Shown here: piece by piece, positions 16,331 through 24,914 of the stretch | Position numbering within the stretch: position 1 is the stretch's first letter | How the letters are laid out: the number at the start of each line of letters is the position of its first letter | Assembly: GCA_002482505.1 (NCBI GenBank) | Contig: DLGD01000001.1 | Span: forward strand, 62,001-126,000 | Length of the DNA: 64,000 nt | From: Christensenella sp. UBA7703 | Lineage (GTDB): Bacteria > Bacillota > Clostridia > Christensenellales > CAG-138 | Reading direction: 5' to 3' | The notes under the pieces: generated by a model | What the model was told of the DNA's origin: nothing | Seen by the model: the letters and a program-made list of their open reading frames with translations, nothing else | The model's database searches: none | Position numbers and translations under genes: made by a program

Positions 16331-19300
16331 GTGTCGATAGGGAAAACCGAGATTTTTACTTTGCTCAACAACATTGCCCTCTTGCTGATCATGTCGGTTG
16401 CGTATGAATCTACCAATTTACTGCCAGACAAATACCGAAAACTAAAACCCTGGATCACGGGAGCCACCCTTGCGGGCGCCTGCGTCGTGATCATGAATTT
16501 ACCATTTACCTTGCAGCCGGGGCTGGTGTATGACACCCGCTCCATTCTCATTAGCGTGACGGCGCTGATGTTCGGATGGATTCCTACGATCATGATAAGC
16601 ATCACGGCGATCGTGCTTAGAGTAATAACAGGCGGCATTGGAACGCTTTCGGGCGTTGCTGTCATTCTCTCTAGCGCTGCAATCGGACTTGGCTGGAGAT
16701 ATTATGTATACCCCAAAACAAGGATCAGGCGCTATCTCAGTGCTTTTTTCATGGGCGTTGTTGTTCATATCGCAATGTTGATTTGCACGCTTTTGCTTCC
16801 CTATCCGCAGAATATTGCGGTTATTCGAACAATTGCACTTCCTGTCTTGACCATTTATCCGGCAGGCTCAATCCTGTTGAGCGTTCTGTTGATTCGACAG
16901 CAAGATTTCAAAGGGATTCAGGATCAGCTTGCACAATCGCAGGAGCGATTCAAAGCTTTATTTGAAAAAGCGCCTCTTGGCTATCAATCGCTGGATAGCA
17001 ACGGGTATTTTATTGAGGTCAATCAGCAATGGCTGGATTTGCTTGGATATTCCAAGGAAGAGGTGTTGGACAAATGGTTTGGAGACTTTCTCGCCCCCGC
17101 ATATCGTGACGCATTCCGTCAGCGGTTTCCGGTTTTCAAGGAACGGGGACGAATTCATAGTGAATTCCAGATGATTCATAAGAATGGCGATCCTGTCTTT
17201 ATTGCGTTTGACGGACGGATTGGCTATGACGCAAACGGAGAGTTTCTGCAGACGCACTGCATTCTGAAGGACATTTCAAGCGAGAAAAAGATGGGAGACG
17301 ATCTTCGCATCAGCGAAGAAAAACACCGCCGCCTGTTTGAAACGATGGCGCTCGGCGTCGTTTATCAGGCAAACGATGGGTCGATTATATCCGCCAATCC
17401 AGCCGCGGAGCGGATTTTGGGGCGTACATTTGAGCAGATGAGAGGGCGAACTTCAGGCTCGCCGATTTGGGATATCATAAAGGAAGACGGAACAGCTGCA
17501 ACCGAAAGCGACCACCCGGCCATGATTGCAATCAAAACGGGGAAGCCCTTCGGACCGATCGTCTTTGGCGTTTTTAACCCCAAGATTGCGGATTATGTTT
17601 GGATCAGCATCAATGCTGTTCCGCTGTTTCGCCCCGGCGATGCGACGCCGAATCAAGCATATACGACATTTCAGGATATCAGCGCAGAGCGCAAGGCAAA
17701 CCGGAATTACTACTTGCTGTTTCAGGAGATGGTGGATGCATTTGCCCTGCATGAGATTGTCTGCGATGGCGCTGGCAAGCCGATCGATTATCGATTCCTT
17801 GCGGTAAACTCCGCGTTTGAGAAGATGACAGGGCTATTGGCAAGCGATATCATCGGCAAAACAGTGCTGGAGGTCATGCCCGGAACGGAGCCGTATTGGA
17901 TAGAGACATATGGCCGCGTGGCACTGTCCGGCGAACCGATTGCATTTGAAAACTTCAGCAGTGCAACAGGTAAGCACTTTGTTGTGAGCGCATACCAGCC
18001 GGCACCGAGACAATTTGCTTGCACTTTTTCAGATATTACCATGCGCGTGAACGCAGAGAAGGAAGCAAAATGGATAATGTCCCGGCTGCGGGGGTTGTTG
18101 GAGAACAGCCCGACCCCGATCATGATCATTGATGAGGACGGCGATCTCATCGAGTCCTCCTCTTCGGCAGAGAGCTTGATCGAACACCGCGTTTCAGCGG
18201 AAGATGGGGCGGTTGTGCGCTGCGCGCCCGCCATTATTCGGACGAAGATCACTCTCGCGCTTCGGCAGCCGGATCGGAACGGGGTGATTCGCGACCTCGA
18301 TGTGTTTGAACTCGAGAAGGATAAAAAGTACTATGAAAGCCGACTGTTTCCGATTTTTGCGCCAAACCAACAGAAGCGGCTTTTTGGATATCTTGCTGTC
18401 GATGTGACGGAACGCATATCCGCGGAGCAAGCGCTGAAAAACAGCGAGGAAAAGTATAGCACGTATATCAACAGCGCTCCGTTTGGCATTTTCGTCGTAA
18501 ACGAAAAAGGCGAATATATCGACGTCAATCCTTCTGCAAGCAAAATTACCGGATATGACCGGGAACATTTGCTGGAGATGTCCATTCAGGATATTACCGC
18601 AAAAGAATCCATGCAGGACGCCATACAGGGTTTTTATGCACTGAAGGAATCCGGCAGTCTGGACACCGAACTGCAATTCATCCGTGCCGATGGAACGCGG
18701 CGATGGTGGACGGTTACCGCGACGAAGCTCTTAGGCGGCCGATATCTTGGCTTCTCCACAGATATAACGGATCGAAAGAACGCGGAAGAGGAACTCATAT
18801 TCCTAAGCAACCGTGATTTTTTGACGGGGTTATACAATCGTCGTTATTTTGAATCTGAACTCAAGCGCGTGGACGCCAATTCACGCGTACCGATATCCAT
18901 TATCATAGGGGATATCAACGGCGTCAAACTCATCAACGACGCTTTCGGCCACGCAGAAGGAGACCGCCTCATCATTGAGTCGGCGCGGATTATCCGTAGT
19001 TGCTGCCGGGCGAACGATACGCTCGCCAGAATAGGTGGCGATGAGTTTGGCCTGATTATGCCGAATACCGACAGCGCAACAGCACTCAAGGTGCTGACAG
19101 GGATTCAATCTGCGCTGAAGTCTTTTGACTTATCTGAGAAGAACGATCGCTTTCAGCACAGCGTTTCGCTTGGATTCGGAACAAAGAAGACTCTAAATGA
19201 AGACATCATTCAGATCATCAAGATCGCAGAAGAATATATGTATCAGCGGAAGTTGCTGGAGCACACCAGCTCACACAGCGCAATTATATCGTCCATCAAG

Positions 19301-19852
19301 GCGACAATGTTCGAAAAGAGCCATGAAACCGAGGAGCATGCGGAGCGGCTGGTTATACTCTCAAAATTGATTGCAAACGGTATGAATCTGGCGCAGAAGG
19401 ACCGAGACCGATTGGAGCTGCTGGCAACGCTGCATGATATCGGAAAAGTTGGCATCAGTGATCGTATCCTCTCAAAACCAAGCAAACTAAACGATGAAGA
19501 ATGGGTGGAGATGAAACGCCACCCTGAGATCGGTTATCGCATTGCGATGTCTTCCCCCGAGCTGATTCCTGTGGCGGAGGGAATTCTCTGCCACCAAGAG
19601 CGATGGGACGGAAACGGCTACCCGCAGGGATTACGCGGCGAGAATATTCCGCTGCTTTCGAGAATCATCGCCGTTGTGGATGCCTATGATGCGATGACGC
19701 AAGACCGCCCATATCGCACGGCGATGACGCACGCAGACGCAATAGCAGAGATTGAACGCAACGCTGGGGTGCAGTTTGATCCTCGAGTTGTGCAAATCTT
19801 TGTCCAACAGGTGAGAACCGCGGAACCATTCAAGGCAAACGCGGGATCATGA
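16331..19852 (+). CDS. Membrane sensor with multiple PAS, GGDEF and HD-GYP domains (cyclic-di-GMP turnover)
   Basis: A 1173-residue signalling protein. The first ~200 residues hold about six membrane helices resembling the 5TM-LYT (LytS/YhcK) sensor region. They are followed by about five PAS-like modules (about 205-820; recurring 'RFKALFEKAPLGYQSLDSNG' and 'YSTYINSAPFGIFVV' starts). A diguanylate cyclase domain follows, with DFLTGLYNRRYFE and intact RIGGDEF. Last is an HD-GYP phosphodiesterase domain, with LHDIGKVGISD, 'MKRHPEIGYRIA' and 'IAVVDAYDAMTQDRPYR'. Both catalytic domains look intact, so it may both make and degrade cyclic-di-GMP or use one domain as a regulator. The GTG start has GGAGGG upstream. 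It stands alone. Confidence 0.92.
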   Translation: MSIGKTEIFTLLNNIALLLIMSVAYESTNLLPDKYRKLKPWITGATLAGACVVIMNLPFTLQPGLVYDTRSILISVTALMFGWIPTIMISITAIVLRVITGGIGTLSGVAVILSSAAIGLGWRYYVYPKTRIRRYLSAFFMGVVVHIAMLICTLLLPYPQNIAVIRTIALPVLTIYPAGSILLSVLLIRQQDFKGIQDQLAQSQERFKALFEKAPLGYQSLDSNGYFIEVNQQWLDLLGYSKEEVLDKWFGDFLAPAYRDAFRQRFPVFKERGRIHSEFQMIHKNGDPVFIAFDGRIGYDANGEFLQTHCILKDISSEKKMGDDLRISEEKHRRLFETMALGVVYQANDGSIISANPAAERILGRTFEQMRGRTSGSPIWDIIKEDGTAATESDHPAMIAIKTGKPFGPIVFGVFNPKIADYVWISINAVPLFRPGDATPNQAYTTFQDISAERKANRNYYLLFQEMVDAFALHEIVCDGAGKPIDYRFLAVNSAFEKMTGLLASDIIGKTVLEVMPGTEPYWIETYGRVALSGEPIAFENFSSATGKHFVVSAYQPAPRQFACTFSDITMRVNAEKEAKWIMSRLRGLLENSPTPIMIIDEDGDLIESSSSAESLIEHRVSAEDGAVVRCAPAIIRTKITLALRQPDRNGVIRDLDVFELEKDKKYYESRLFPIFAPNQQKRLFGYLAVDVTERISAEQALKNSEEKYSTYINSAPFGIFVVNEKGEYIDVNPSASKITGYDREHLLEMSIQDITAKESMQDAIQGFYALKESGSLDTELQFIRADGTRRWWTVTATKLLGGRYLGFSTDITDRKNAEEELIFLSNRDFLTGLYNRRYFESELKRVDANSRVPISIIIGDINGVKLINDAFGHAEGDRLIIESARIIRSCCRANDTLARIGGDEFGLIMPNTDSATALKVLTGIQSALKSFDLSEKNDRFQHSVSLGFGTKKTLNEDIIQIIKIAEEYMYQRKLLEHTSSHSAIISSIKATMFEKSHETEEHAERLVILSKLIANGMNLAQKDRDRLELLATLHDIGKVGISDRILSKPSKLNDEEWVEMKRHPEIGYRIAMSSPELIPVAEGILCHQERWDGNGYPQGLRGENIPLLSRIIAVVDAYDAMTQDRPYRTAMTHADAIAEIERNAGVQFDPRVVQIFVQQVRTAEPFKANAGS

Positions 19853-20257
19853 TTGAATTTGAAGTTTCAAGTGTGATCGTTGTTTCGGTTGATCGTATAA
19901 ATAAACATATGGTCGTATCGGAAAGACAAATCACTTGTATTGGCTTGAGGTAAGCTTTGCATGCATGCGCGAGAGACGAGTGGTCGGATTGCTTGAGTGA
20001 TTCTCCGCGAGACCGTGAAAGTGTGCAAAACGTTGGTGTCCATGTAGTAAAAAGAATTCAAGGGATCGCATGACGCATGCGTAACAAGCATTACCGAGCG
20101 CACGCAAAACGATTCATCACTGGGCGACAATCATTTTAACTGTTTTTTTAGAATTGAGGTATTGCGGAGCAATCCATTCCCTAGTACGATGAAGACAGCC
20201 GTTTTATTGGCAAGGCAGCAACGGCGCAAAACAAAGAGTGGAACAGGAGGTTGTTGA
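19853..20257. other. 400-base intergenic region, no gene seen
   Basis: No frame with a ribosome site or recognisable product was found on either strand, and no tRNA-like fold was seen. The promoter of the rubredoxin-like gene must lie near the end of this stretch, but no strong -35/-10 pair is obvious. Confidence 0.4.
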
Positions 20258-20932
20258 ATGGCAAAATATGTTTGCCCGATCTGCGGGTATACCTATGATG
20301 AAGCACTTGGGCGCCCGGAGGATGGGATCGCGCCGGGTACTTCCTGGCAAAAATTGCCTGAAGATTGGACTTGTCCGCTCTGCGGAGCACCGAAGTCTAT
20401 GTTTGAAGGAAAAAACACACCTGAATCCAAGTCTGCAACGGCCGCAAGCGCCGTGCAGCCGCCGGAAGAACCTTTGCGGGAACTATCGGCGGGCGAACTT
20501 GCAGCGCTATGCTCCAACCTGGCCAAAGGCTGTGAAAAACAGTATCATGCAGAAGAGGCAGAACTGTTTTCTCAGCTTGCCGCATACTATGAAATGCAGG
20601 TTCCAAAGCACGAAGCAAAAGACTTCTCGCAGATACTCGCTTTAATAGAGGAAGAGCTCCGAATCGATTATCCTGCCGCAAAGGAAGAGGCGGCAAACAA
20701 CCATGACCGCGGCTCTCTGCGTGCGCTGACGTGGGGAGAGAAGGTATCAAGAATTCTTGTCTCTTTGCTTGGCAAGTTTGAAAAGCAGGGCGATTCCATG
20801 CTGGAAGGCACGAATGTCTATGTCTGCGAGATTTGCGGGTTTGTTTACATCGGCAACGAACCGCCGGAGATTTGCCCGGTCTGCAAGGTGCCGAACTTGA
20901 AGATTTCGATGATTGCAAAGGAGGCAGTTTGA
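20258..20932 (+). CDS. Rubredoxin-domain protein with two iron-binding domains
   Basis: A 224-residue cytoplasmic protein. A complete rubredoxin domain is at the N-terminus (YVCPICGYTY ... WTCPLCGAPKS, about residues 4-48). A helical middle follows (about 75-180). A second, shorter rubredoxin-like knuckle of the rubrerythrin type is at the C-terminus (YVCEICGFVYIG ... CPVCKVPN). The middle has scattered Glu and His residues (EKQYHAEEAELF), but a full rubrerythrin di-iron motif is not evident. AGGAGG precedes ATG 20258, and its stop overlaps the ferredoxin start by one base. Likely electron transfer or oxidative-stress defence. Confidence 0.8.
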   Translation: MAKYVCPICGYTYDEALGRPEDGIAPGTSWQKLPEDWTCPLCGAPKSMFEGKNTPESKSATAASAVQPPEEPLRELSAGELAALCSNLAKGCEKQYHAEEAELFSQLAAYYEMQVPKHEAKDFSQILALIEEELRIDYPAAKEEAANNHDRGSLRALTWGEKVSRILVSLLGKFEKQGDSMLEGTNVYVCEICGFVYIGNEPPEICPVCKVPNLKISMIAKEAV

Positions 20933-21420
20933 TGTACGCGGTTCGTAATATTCGCTTGTGTACGAAGGATTGTCTATGCCTCTATGTTTGCCCAACAGGA
21001 GCAACGGATACGGAGACGGGACAGATTGACCGCAATAAGTGTTTGAGTGGATGCCGCGTCTGTGCGGACGCATGCCCGTCACATGCGATTTCACTCGTTC
21101 CAGAGTCCTATCCGCCGCAACAGGAGAAGAAGAGCCCCGTGGTTTTCAAAATGCGTGCTCTTTCGACAAGCAAGGTGAAACAGGAGCAGCTTTTTGCGCA
21201 ATTGGAACAATCGGCGTCAAGTGAATCTGCGCGACGGCTTGCCAAGGCGATGCGGCGATCCTGTCGCCTGATGGCGGAAGATGTCTTGCGCGAATCCGGC
21301 TATATGCTTCCGCAGAGCGAAAACGTTCAGACGCTGCTTGAGAATGAACTGGAAATTGTGAAGGATGAGGCGTTTCCGAAGGATGCCGCCAAGCGACTGA
21401 TTGCATTACTGAAACAGTAG
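20932..21420 (+). CDS. 4Fe-4S ferredoxin-type protein
   Basis: A 162-residue protein whose first 60 residues carry ferredoxin-like cysteine clusters: CTKDCLCLYVCPTGA and CLSGCRVCADACPSHAISL. The rest is a charged helical tail without cysteines beyond CRL. The ATG at 20932 follows AAGGAGG and overlaps the previous TGA by one base, so it is co-translated with the rubredoxin-domain protein and is its likely redox partner. The first cluster has irregular spacing compared with a classical CxxCxxCxxxC set, so cofactor content is uncertain. Confidence 0.8.
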   Translation: MYAVRNIRLCTKDCLCLYVCPTGATDTETGQIDRNKCLSGCRVCADACPSHAISLVPESYPPQQEKKSPVVFKMRALSTSKVKQEQLFAQLEQSASSESARRLAKAMRRSCRLMAEDVLRESGYMLPQSENVQTLLENELEIVKDEAFPKDAAKRLIALLKQ

Positions 21421-21513
21421 CAAGGCCTAACAACCGTTTGCGGGAATTCGGAGTGTCTGGGAATTTGCCGCAGGATGGATTCAATTCTGTGCAGATTCCC
21501 GATTGCCGAGCGC

Positions 21514-22518
21514 TTAAGTAAAATAAACGATATCCCCCGATTCGCGGCCGCCTTTATAGGGCTGGTTGATTACGTTACCCTGAAATATCATCACGGCGGT
21601 TGCCCCGCCGTCAAAGTTATAGGCCTGCTTACAACCAAGGCTTTCAAACAAGGCGGATAGTTCCGTTAAGTTCATGCCGATGGAATAGTTCTTCTGTCGG
21701 CCATCTACTACGACAAAGCAATAATGCCCCGGCGCATAGTAGCCGATTGCGCTTCTTGGATGGCGATCTGTCAACGTTGAGTTGAATTCAGAAAGCTTCC
21801 CGCCGTTCTCGTCCAGCAAAGGCGGCCCAAACGACCAGGACTGCCAAATACCGCGCGCAATGGCTTCCGTCAAGTTGAAGCTTGCAGAATCATAGGTTTT
21901 CAGTTCGCCATCATTGTATAAAACGCAGACATCGGTGTTGGGGACATCGCGATAGAGGGTGCCGTTTCGAACGACGATGCCCTGGCTTCGCGCACTGTAG
22001 TAATCTCCGGTAACAGCAAAAACTGCATGGTTTTCATTCGCGGTTGTAAGCGGGAAATCGTAGATATTCCTGCCGTATTTTCCGTTTGCAAACGCTGCTT
22101 TCAGAGCATCGATGTTTTTCACATAGACATCGGCGATAAAGTAGGTCGCGCTATTTTCCTGAACGCGATTGATCGCGATGTTTACGGTATCCGTTTGATA
22201 GCTGTAAAGCGCATTTGCGCCTGTATCCGCGGCGGGAAAGGTAGCGGAAAAATCCCCCGGAATCGGCGTTGCGCTGGGGGCAGGTGTTGCAGCAGAAGGA
22301 TCCGACGAAGAAGCCGGCAGATCGCTCACAATCGGGGTGGGAGTGAAACTGGTATATCGCGACGCGTCGACCGGTTGCATCTTTCTTGGCAATACATGAT
22401 GGAACAATGCAAATAGATTCAGGGCAATCGCAAAGAGTACAATATCGCGAATGATCACGTTTATTGCGCCGGGTCTTTTCCGCGTTTTTCCGTTTGTCTG
22501 TTTGTGCCGATGTTCCAT
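21514..22518 (-). CDS. Phosphodiester glycosidase (NAGPA-like) family protein, copy 1
   Basis: A 334-residue membrane-anchored protein. It has one N-terminal helix (about 22-45), then a Ser/Pro/Thr/Ala-rich linker to about residue 90. The rest is a phosphodiester glycosidase domain with 'FAVTGDYYSARSQGIVVRNG', 'HPRSAIGYYAPGHYCFVVVDGR' and 'GCKQAYNFDGGATAVMIFQG'. The family includes the enzyme that uncovers mannose-6-phosphate; bacterial substrates are mostly unknown but likely phosphodiester-linked sugars at the cell surface. ATG 22518 follows GGAGG. It is paralogous to 24915-25982 and lies downstream of the kinase gene behind a terminator. Confidence 0.85.
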   Translation of the reverse strand: MEHRHKQTNGKTRKRPGAINVIIRDIVLFAIALNLFALFHHVLPRKMQPVDASRYTSFTPTPIVSDLPASSSDPSAATPAPSATPIPGDFSATFPAADTGANALYSYQTDTVNIAINRVQENSATYFIADVYVKNIDALKAAFANGKYGRNIYDFPLTTANENHAVFAVTGDYYSARSQGIVVRNGTLYRDVPNTDVCVLYNDGELKTYDSASFNLTEAIARGIWQSWSFGPPLLDENGGKLSEFNSTLTDRHPRSAIGYYAPGHYCFVVVDGRQKNYSIGMNLTELSALFESLGCKQAYNFDGGATAVMIFQGNVINQPYKGGRESGDIVYFT

Positions 22519-22558
22519 GCAAACCTCCAATGATTCCTTTGCAGGATAACACTACAAC

Positions 22559-22600
22559 ATGAGAATTATCGGGGAGAAACATGATAAGTAGATGAGAATT
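22559..22600 (-). promoter_or_regulatory. Two ATGAGAATT repeats upstream of phosphodiester glycosidase copy 1
   Basis: ATGAGAATT occurs at 22559-22567 and 22592-22600, exactly 33 bp (three turns) apart, upstream of the gene starting at 22518. Similar words (TTAGAATTT, TAAGAATTT) lie upstream of the second copy. They are candidates for the neighbouring response regulator's binding sites. Confidence 0.4.
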
Positions 22601-22612
22601 CCGCAGAATAGA

Positions 22613-22642
22613 AAAACAAGGCTCTCTTAATAGAGAGCCTTA
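22613..22642 (-). terminator. Rho-independent terminator of the two-component operon
   Basis: AAGGCTCTC (22619-22627) pairs with GAGAGCCTT (22634-22642) around a six-base loop. On the minus strand it is followed by a T-rich run (GTTTTTC). It lies just after the kinase stop and before the glycosidase promoter. Confidence 0.8.
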
Positions 22643-22658
22643 CTTGATTGTCTTTGGA

Positions 22659-24044
22659 TTACTTGGGGAAAATGACGGAAACGCTTGTTCCAATATCCGG
22701 TTCGCTTTTGGCGGAAACACAACCGTTGTGCGCTTGAGCGATGACGGACACGATCGAGAGGCCAAGCCCCATGCCGCCTGTCGCGCGCGCACGCGCCGGA
22801 TCGACGCGATAAAACCGCTCAAAAATGTGATCGCAATGCTCGGCATCCATCCCGATTCCGTCGTCGGAAACGGTTAAGACGGTTTGCGCGGCATCAGAAA
22901 CAAAGTCGAGCTGAATCGTTCCGCCCTTTGGCGTATATTTGACGCTGTTGTCGATCAAGGCGTGCAAGAGCTGTTTGATCATCGTTCGATCGGCAGTCAT
23001 GCTGTCGTTTGCGGCAGCGAGGGATACCTCGTACTTGTGTTCCGGGTCGATCAATGCTTGTTCCTCTAGCAGTTCGCCAAACAGTTCTCCGATGGAGAAC
23101 ATGGAGAGGCTCAGCTGGGCTTGCATATTATCAAACCGGGCGAGGAACAACAGGTTTTCAACGAGCTGATTCATATAGGCTGTTTGTTTCTGCAGCGCAC
23201 GAATGCTGTCATGCAAAACCGCCTTGTCCTCGCTTCCCCAGCGGGAGAGCAGATCGACATTGCCTTGCATGACAGCAAGCGGGGTACGCAGTTCATGGGA
23301 AACATCCGCGACAAACCGGCCTTGCTGGCGGTAAGCGGCCGACACACGATCAAGCATATTGTTGATGGTGAGAGCAAGGCTTTTGAGCTCATCGTCCGGC
23401 TCGGGGACTTCAAGTCGCGCGTCGAGGCTGCTTCCGTCAATCTGCGTGGTCGCATGGATCATCTGCGCGATGGGGAGCAGCATCTTTCTGCTGGTATAGT
23501 TTCCGGCCCAAAGTGCGGCCAGCATACCGATTAAATTTGCACCGATGAGCAATACGCCGAGCAATTGGAGGAAGGCCGTTTCACTCTGCAGTTTTTGAAC
23601 GATAGTTAGCGTCCCAAACACGGTGTCATGTTCCCGAATCGGTTGAGAAACGAAGAGCATCATATGCCCTGAATGAAAAATGAGGGTAGGATTGGGCGCG
23701 GATGACGGCAGTTCCTTTTCATTCACAGGAAAATTCAGCAACCGGTTGATCATGTTTCCCGATGAATCATAGATGAAAATCGAAAGATACTGGTCGTTAT
23801 TCTGTTCTTCGAGTATCTCCGGATTGGAGAGGGATTCCTTCTCTTCCACCTCTTCCACCAGGTGGTCGCTCATCAGCTCCGCCGTGATAGAAAGATTGCT
23901 GGACTGCTTTTGAATTAAAAACTGAAAAGCGACGAAAAAAACGCCGATCGAGAGCGCAAGAAGAATCACGGCAAACAGCACGGTATAAACGCCCGTCAAC
24001 CGGTCGGAAAGCTTACTCTTTGCGCGTTTTATCCCGTAAAACAT
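22659..24044 (-). CDS. Sensor histidine kinase (OmpR-type partner)
   Basis: A 461-residue membrane kinase. Two membrane helices (about 15-40 and 160-185) flank an extracytoplasmic sensor. A HAMP-like segment follows, then the HisKA site 'ADVSHELRTPLAVMQGNVD', N-box LIDNSVKYTPKGG, G1 VSDDGIGMD and G2 'GGMGLGLSIV'. ATG 24044 (GGGGGA upstream) is favoured; an in-frame TTG at 24050 is possible. It overlaps the 3' end of the upstream regulator gene by about 30 bases, so the two are one operon. The signal is unknown. Confidence 0.9.
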   Translation of the reverse strand: MFYGIKRAKSKLSDRLTGVYTVLFAVILLALSIGVFFVAFQFLIQKQSSNLSITAELMSDHLVEEVEEKESLSNPEILEEQNNDQYLSIFIYDSSGNMINRLLNFPVNEKELPSSAPNPTLIFHSGHMMLFVSQPIREHDTVFGTLTIVQKLQSETAFLQLLGVLLIGANLIGMLAALWAGNYTSRKMLLPIAQMIHATTQIDGSSLDARLEVPEPDDELKSLALTINNMLDRVSAAYRQQGRFVADVSHELRTPLAVMQGNVDLLSRWGSEDKAVLHDSIRALQKQTAYMNQLVENLLFLARFDNMQAQLSLSMFSIGELFGELLEEQALIDPEHKYEVSLAAANDSMTADRTMIKQLLHALIDNSVKYTPKGGTIQLDFVSDAAQTVLTVSDDGIGMDAEHCDHIFERFYRVDPARARATGGMGLGLSIVSVIAQAHNGCVSAKSEPDIGTSVSVIFPK

Positions 24045-24705
24045 ATCCAATCCCCCGTACGGTTTCTATAATGCGACTCTCGTCCGAGTCGTGGATTCGA
24101 TTTCGAACATAGCGTACATACACGTCCACCACGTTGCTATTACCCGCATAGGCATATCCCCAGACGTGGCTGAGAATCTGATCTCGCGTGAGGACGATAT
24201 CCCGGTTTCGAAGGAGATATTCGAGTAAATCGTACTGCGTTTTTGTCAATTCAATCATTTCGCCGGCGCGCGTTACTTGCCGGGAGGACGTGGTGAGCAC
24301 AAGGTCGCCAACGGAAAGATTCCCCTCAGGTGATGCCGATGAGGCTGTTTCGGTCGTTCGGAGTACCATACGAATGCGCGCGAGGAGTTCTTCGATATGA
24401 AACGGCTTTGTGATGTAGTCGTTTGCTCCCATGTCGAGGCCGTTTACCTTTTCCATAACAGCGTCCCGCGCGGTAACAAGAATGACGGGGACAGCGCTTT
24501 CTTTCCTCAATCTCCGCAGGACTTCCATTCCATTCAGCTCGGGTAGCATGACGTCCAGCAGGAGCAGATCAAAATCACCGGACAAGGCCTTCTCCAGACC
24601 GGTTCGCCCATCCATACAACTGCTCACAAAATACCCCTCATGTTGGAGTTCGAGCGTGAGAAAGCGTACAATTTCGGCTTCGTCCTCAACGATTAGTATT
24701 TTCAT
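24013..24705 (-). CDS. OmpR-family response regulator
   Basis: A 230-residue regulator starting MKILIVEDEAEIVRFL. The phosphoacceptor Asp is in LLLLDVMLPE and the receiver Lys in YITKPF. The C-terminal winged helix has 'ELTKTQYDLLEYLLRNRDIV' and 'YVRYVRNRIHD'. ATG 24705 is preceded by AGAGGAGG, which decides the start inside a longer open frame. It partners the overlapping kinase and shares its upstream region with the divergent glycosidase gene at 24915. Confidence 0.93.
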   Translation of the reverse strand: MKILIVEDEAEIVRFLTLELQHEGYFVSSCMDGRTGLEKALSGDFDLLLLDVMLPELNGMEVLRRLRKESAVPVILVTARDAVMEKVNGLDMGANDYITKPFHIEELLARIRMVLRTTETASSASPEGNLSVGDLVLTTSSRQVTRAGEMIELTKTQYDLLEYLLRNRDIVLTRDQILSHVWGYAYAGNSNVVDVYVRYVRNRIHDSDESRIIETVRGIGYVLRDKTRKE

Positions 24706-24805
24706 GCAGCAAGCCCTCCTCTGGCGGGAAGCGATCCTCTTTGTAGAAGCAACCATGTCTTTAGAATGATTATACGTGCAAATCCGGGAACTATCATTAT
24801 GATTC

Positions 24806-24858
24806 CATTAGAATTTTTTAAGAATTTTCGAAAGCTTGATTTTCATCGAATTCTAATG
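24806..24858. promoter_or_regulatory. Shared divergent control region with AGAATTTT repeats and a 10-bp inverted repeat
   Basis: AGAATTTT occurs at 24810-24817 and 24821-24828, 11 bp apart. CATTAGAATT (24806-24815) is an exact inverted repeat of AATTCTAATG (24849-24858). The region lies between the divergent response-regulator and glycosidase genes, so regulator binding here could control both. Binding is inferred. Confidence 0.45.
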
Positions 24859-24914
24859 TTCGATTCGCTGTATTCTCATAACCAATGCATATGATGATTC
24901 AGCGAGGTGCCGAT

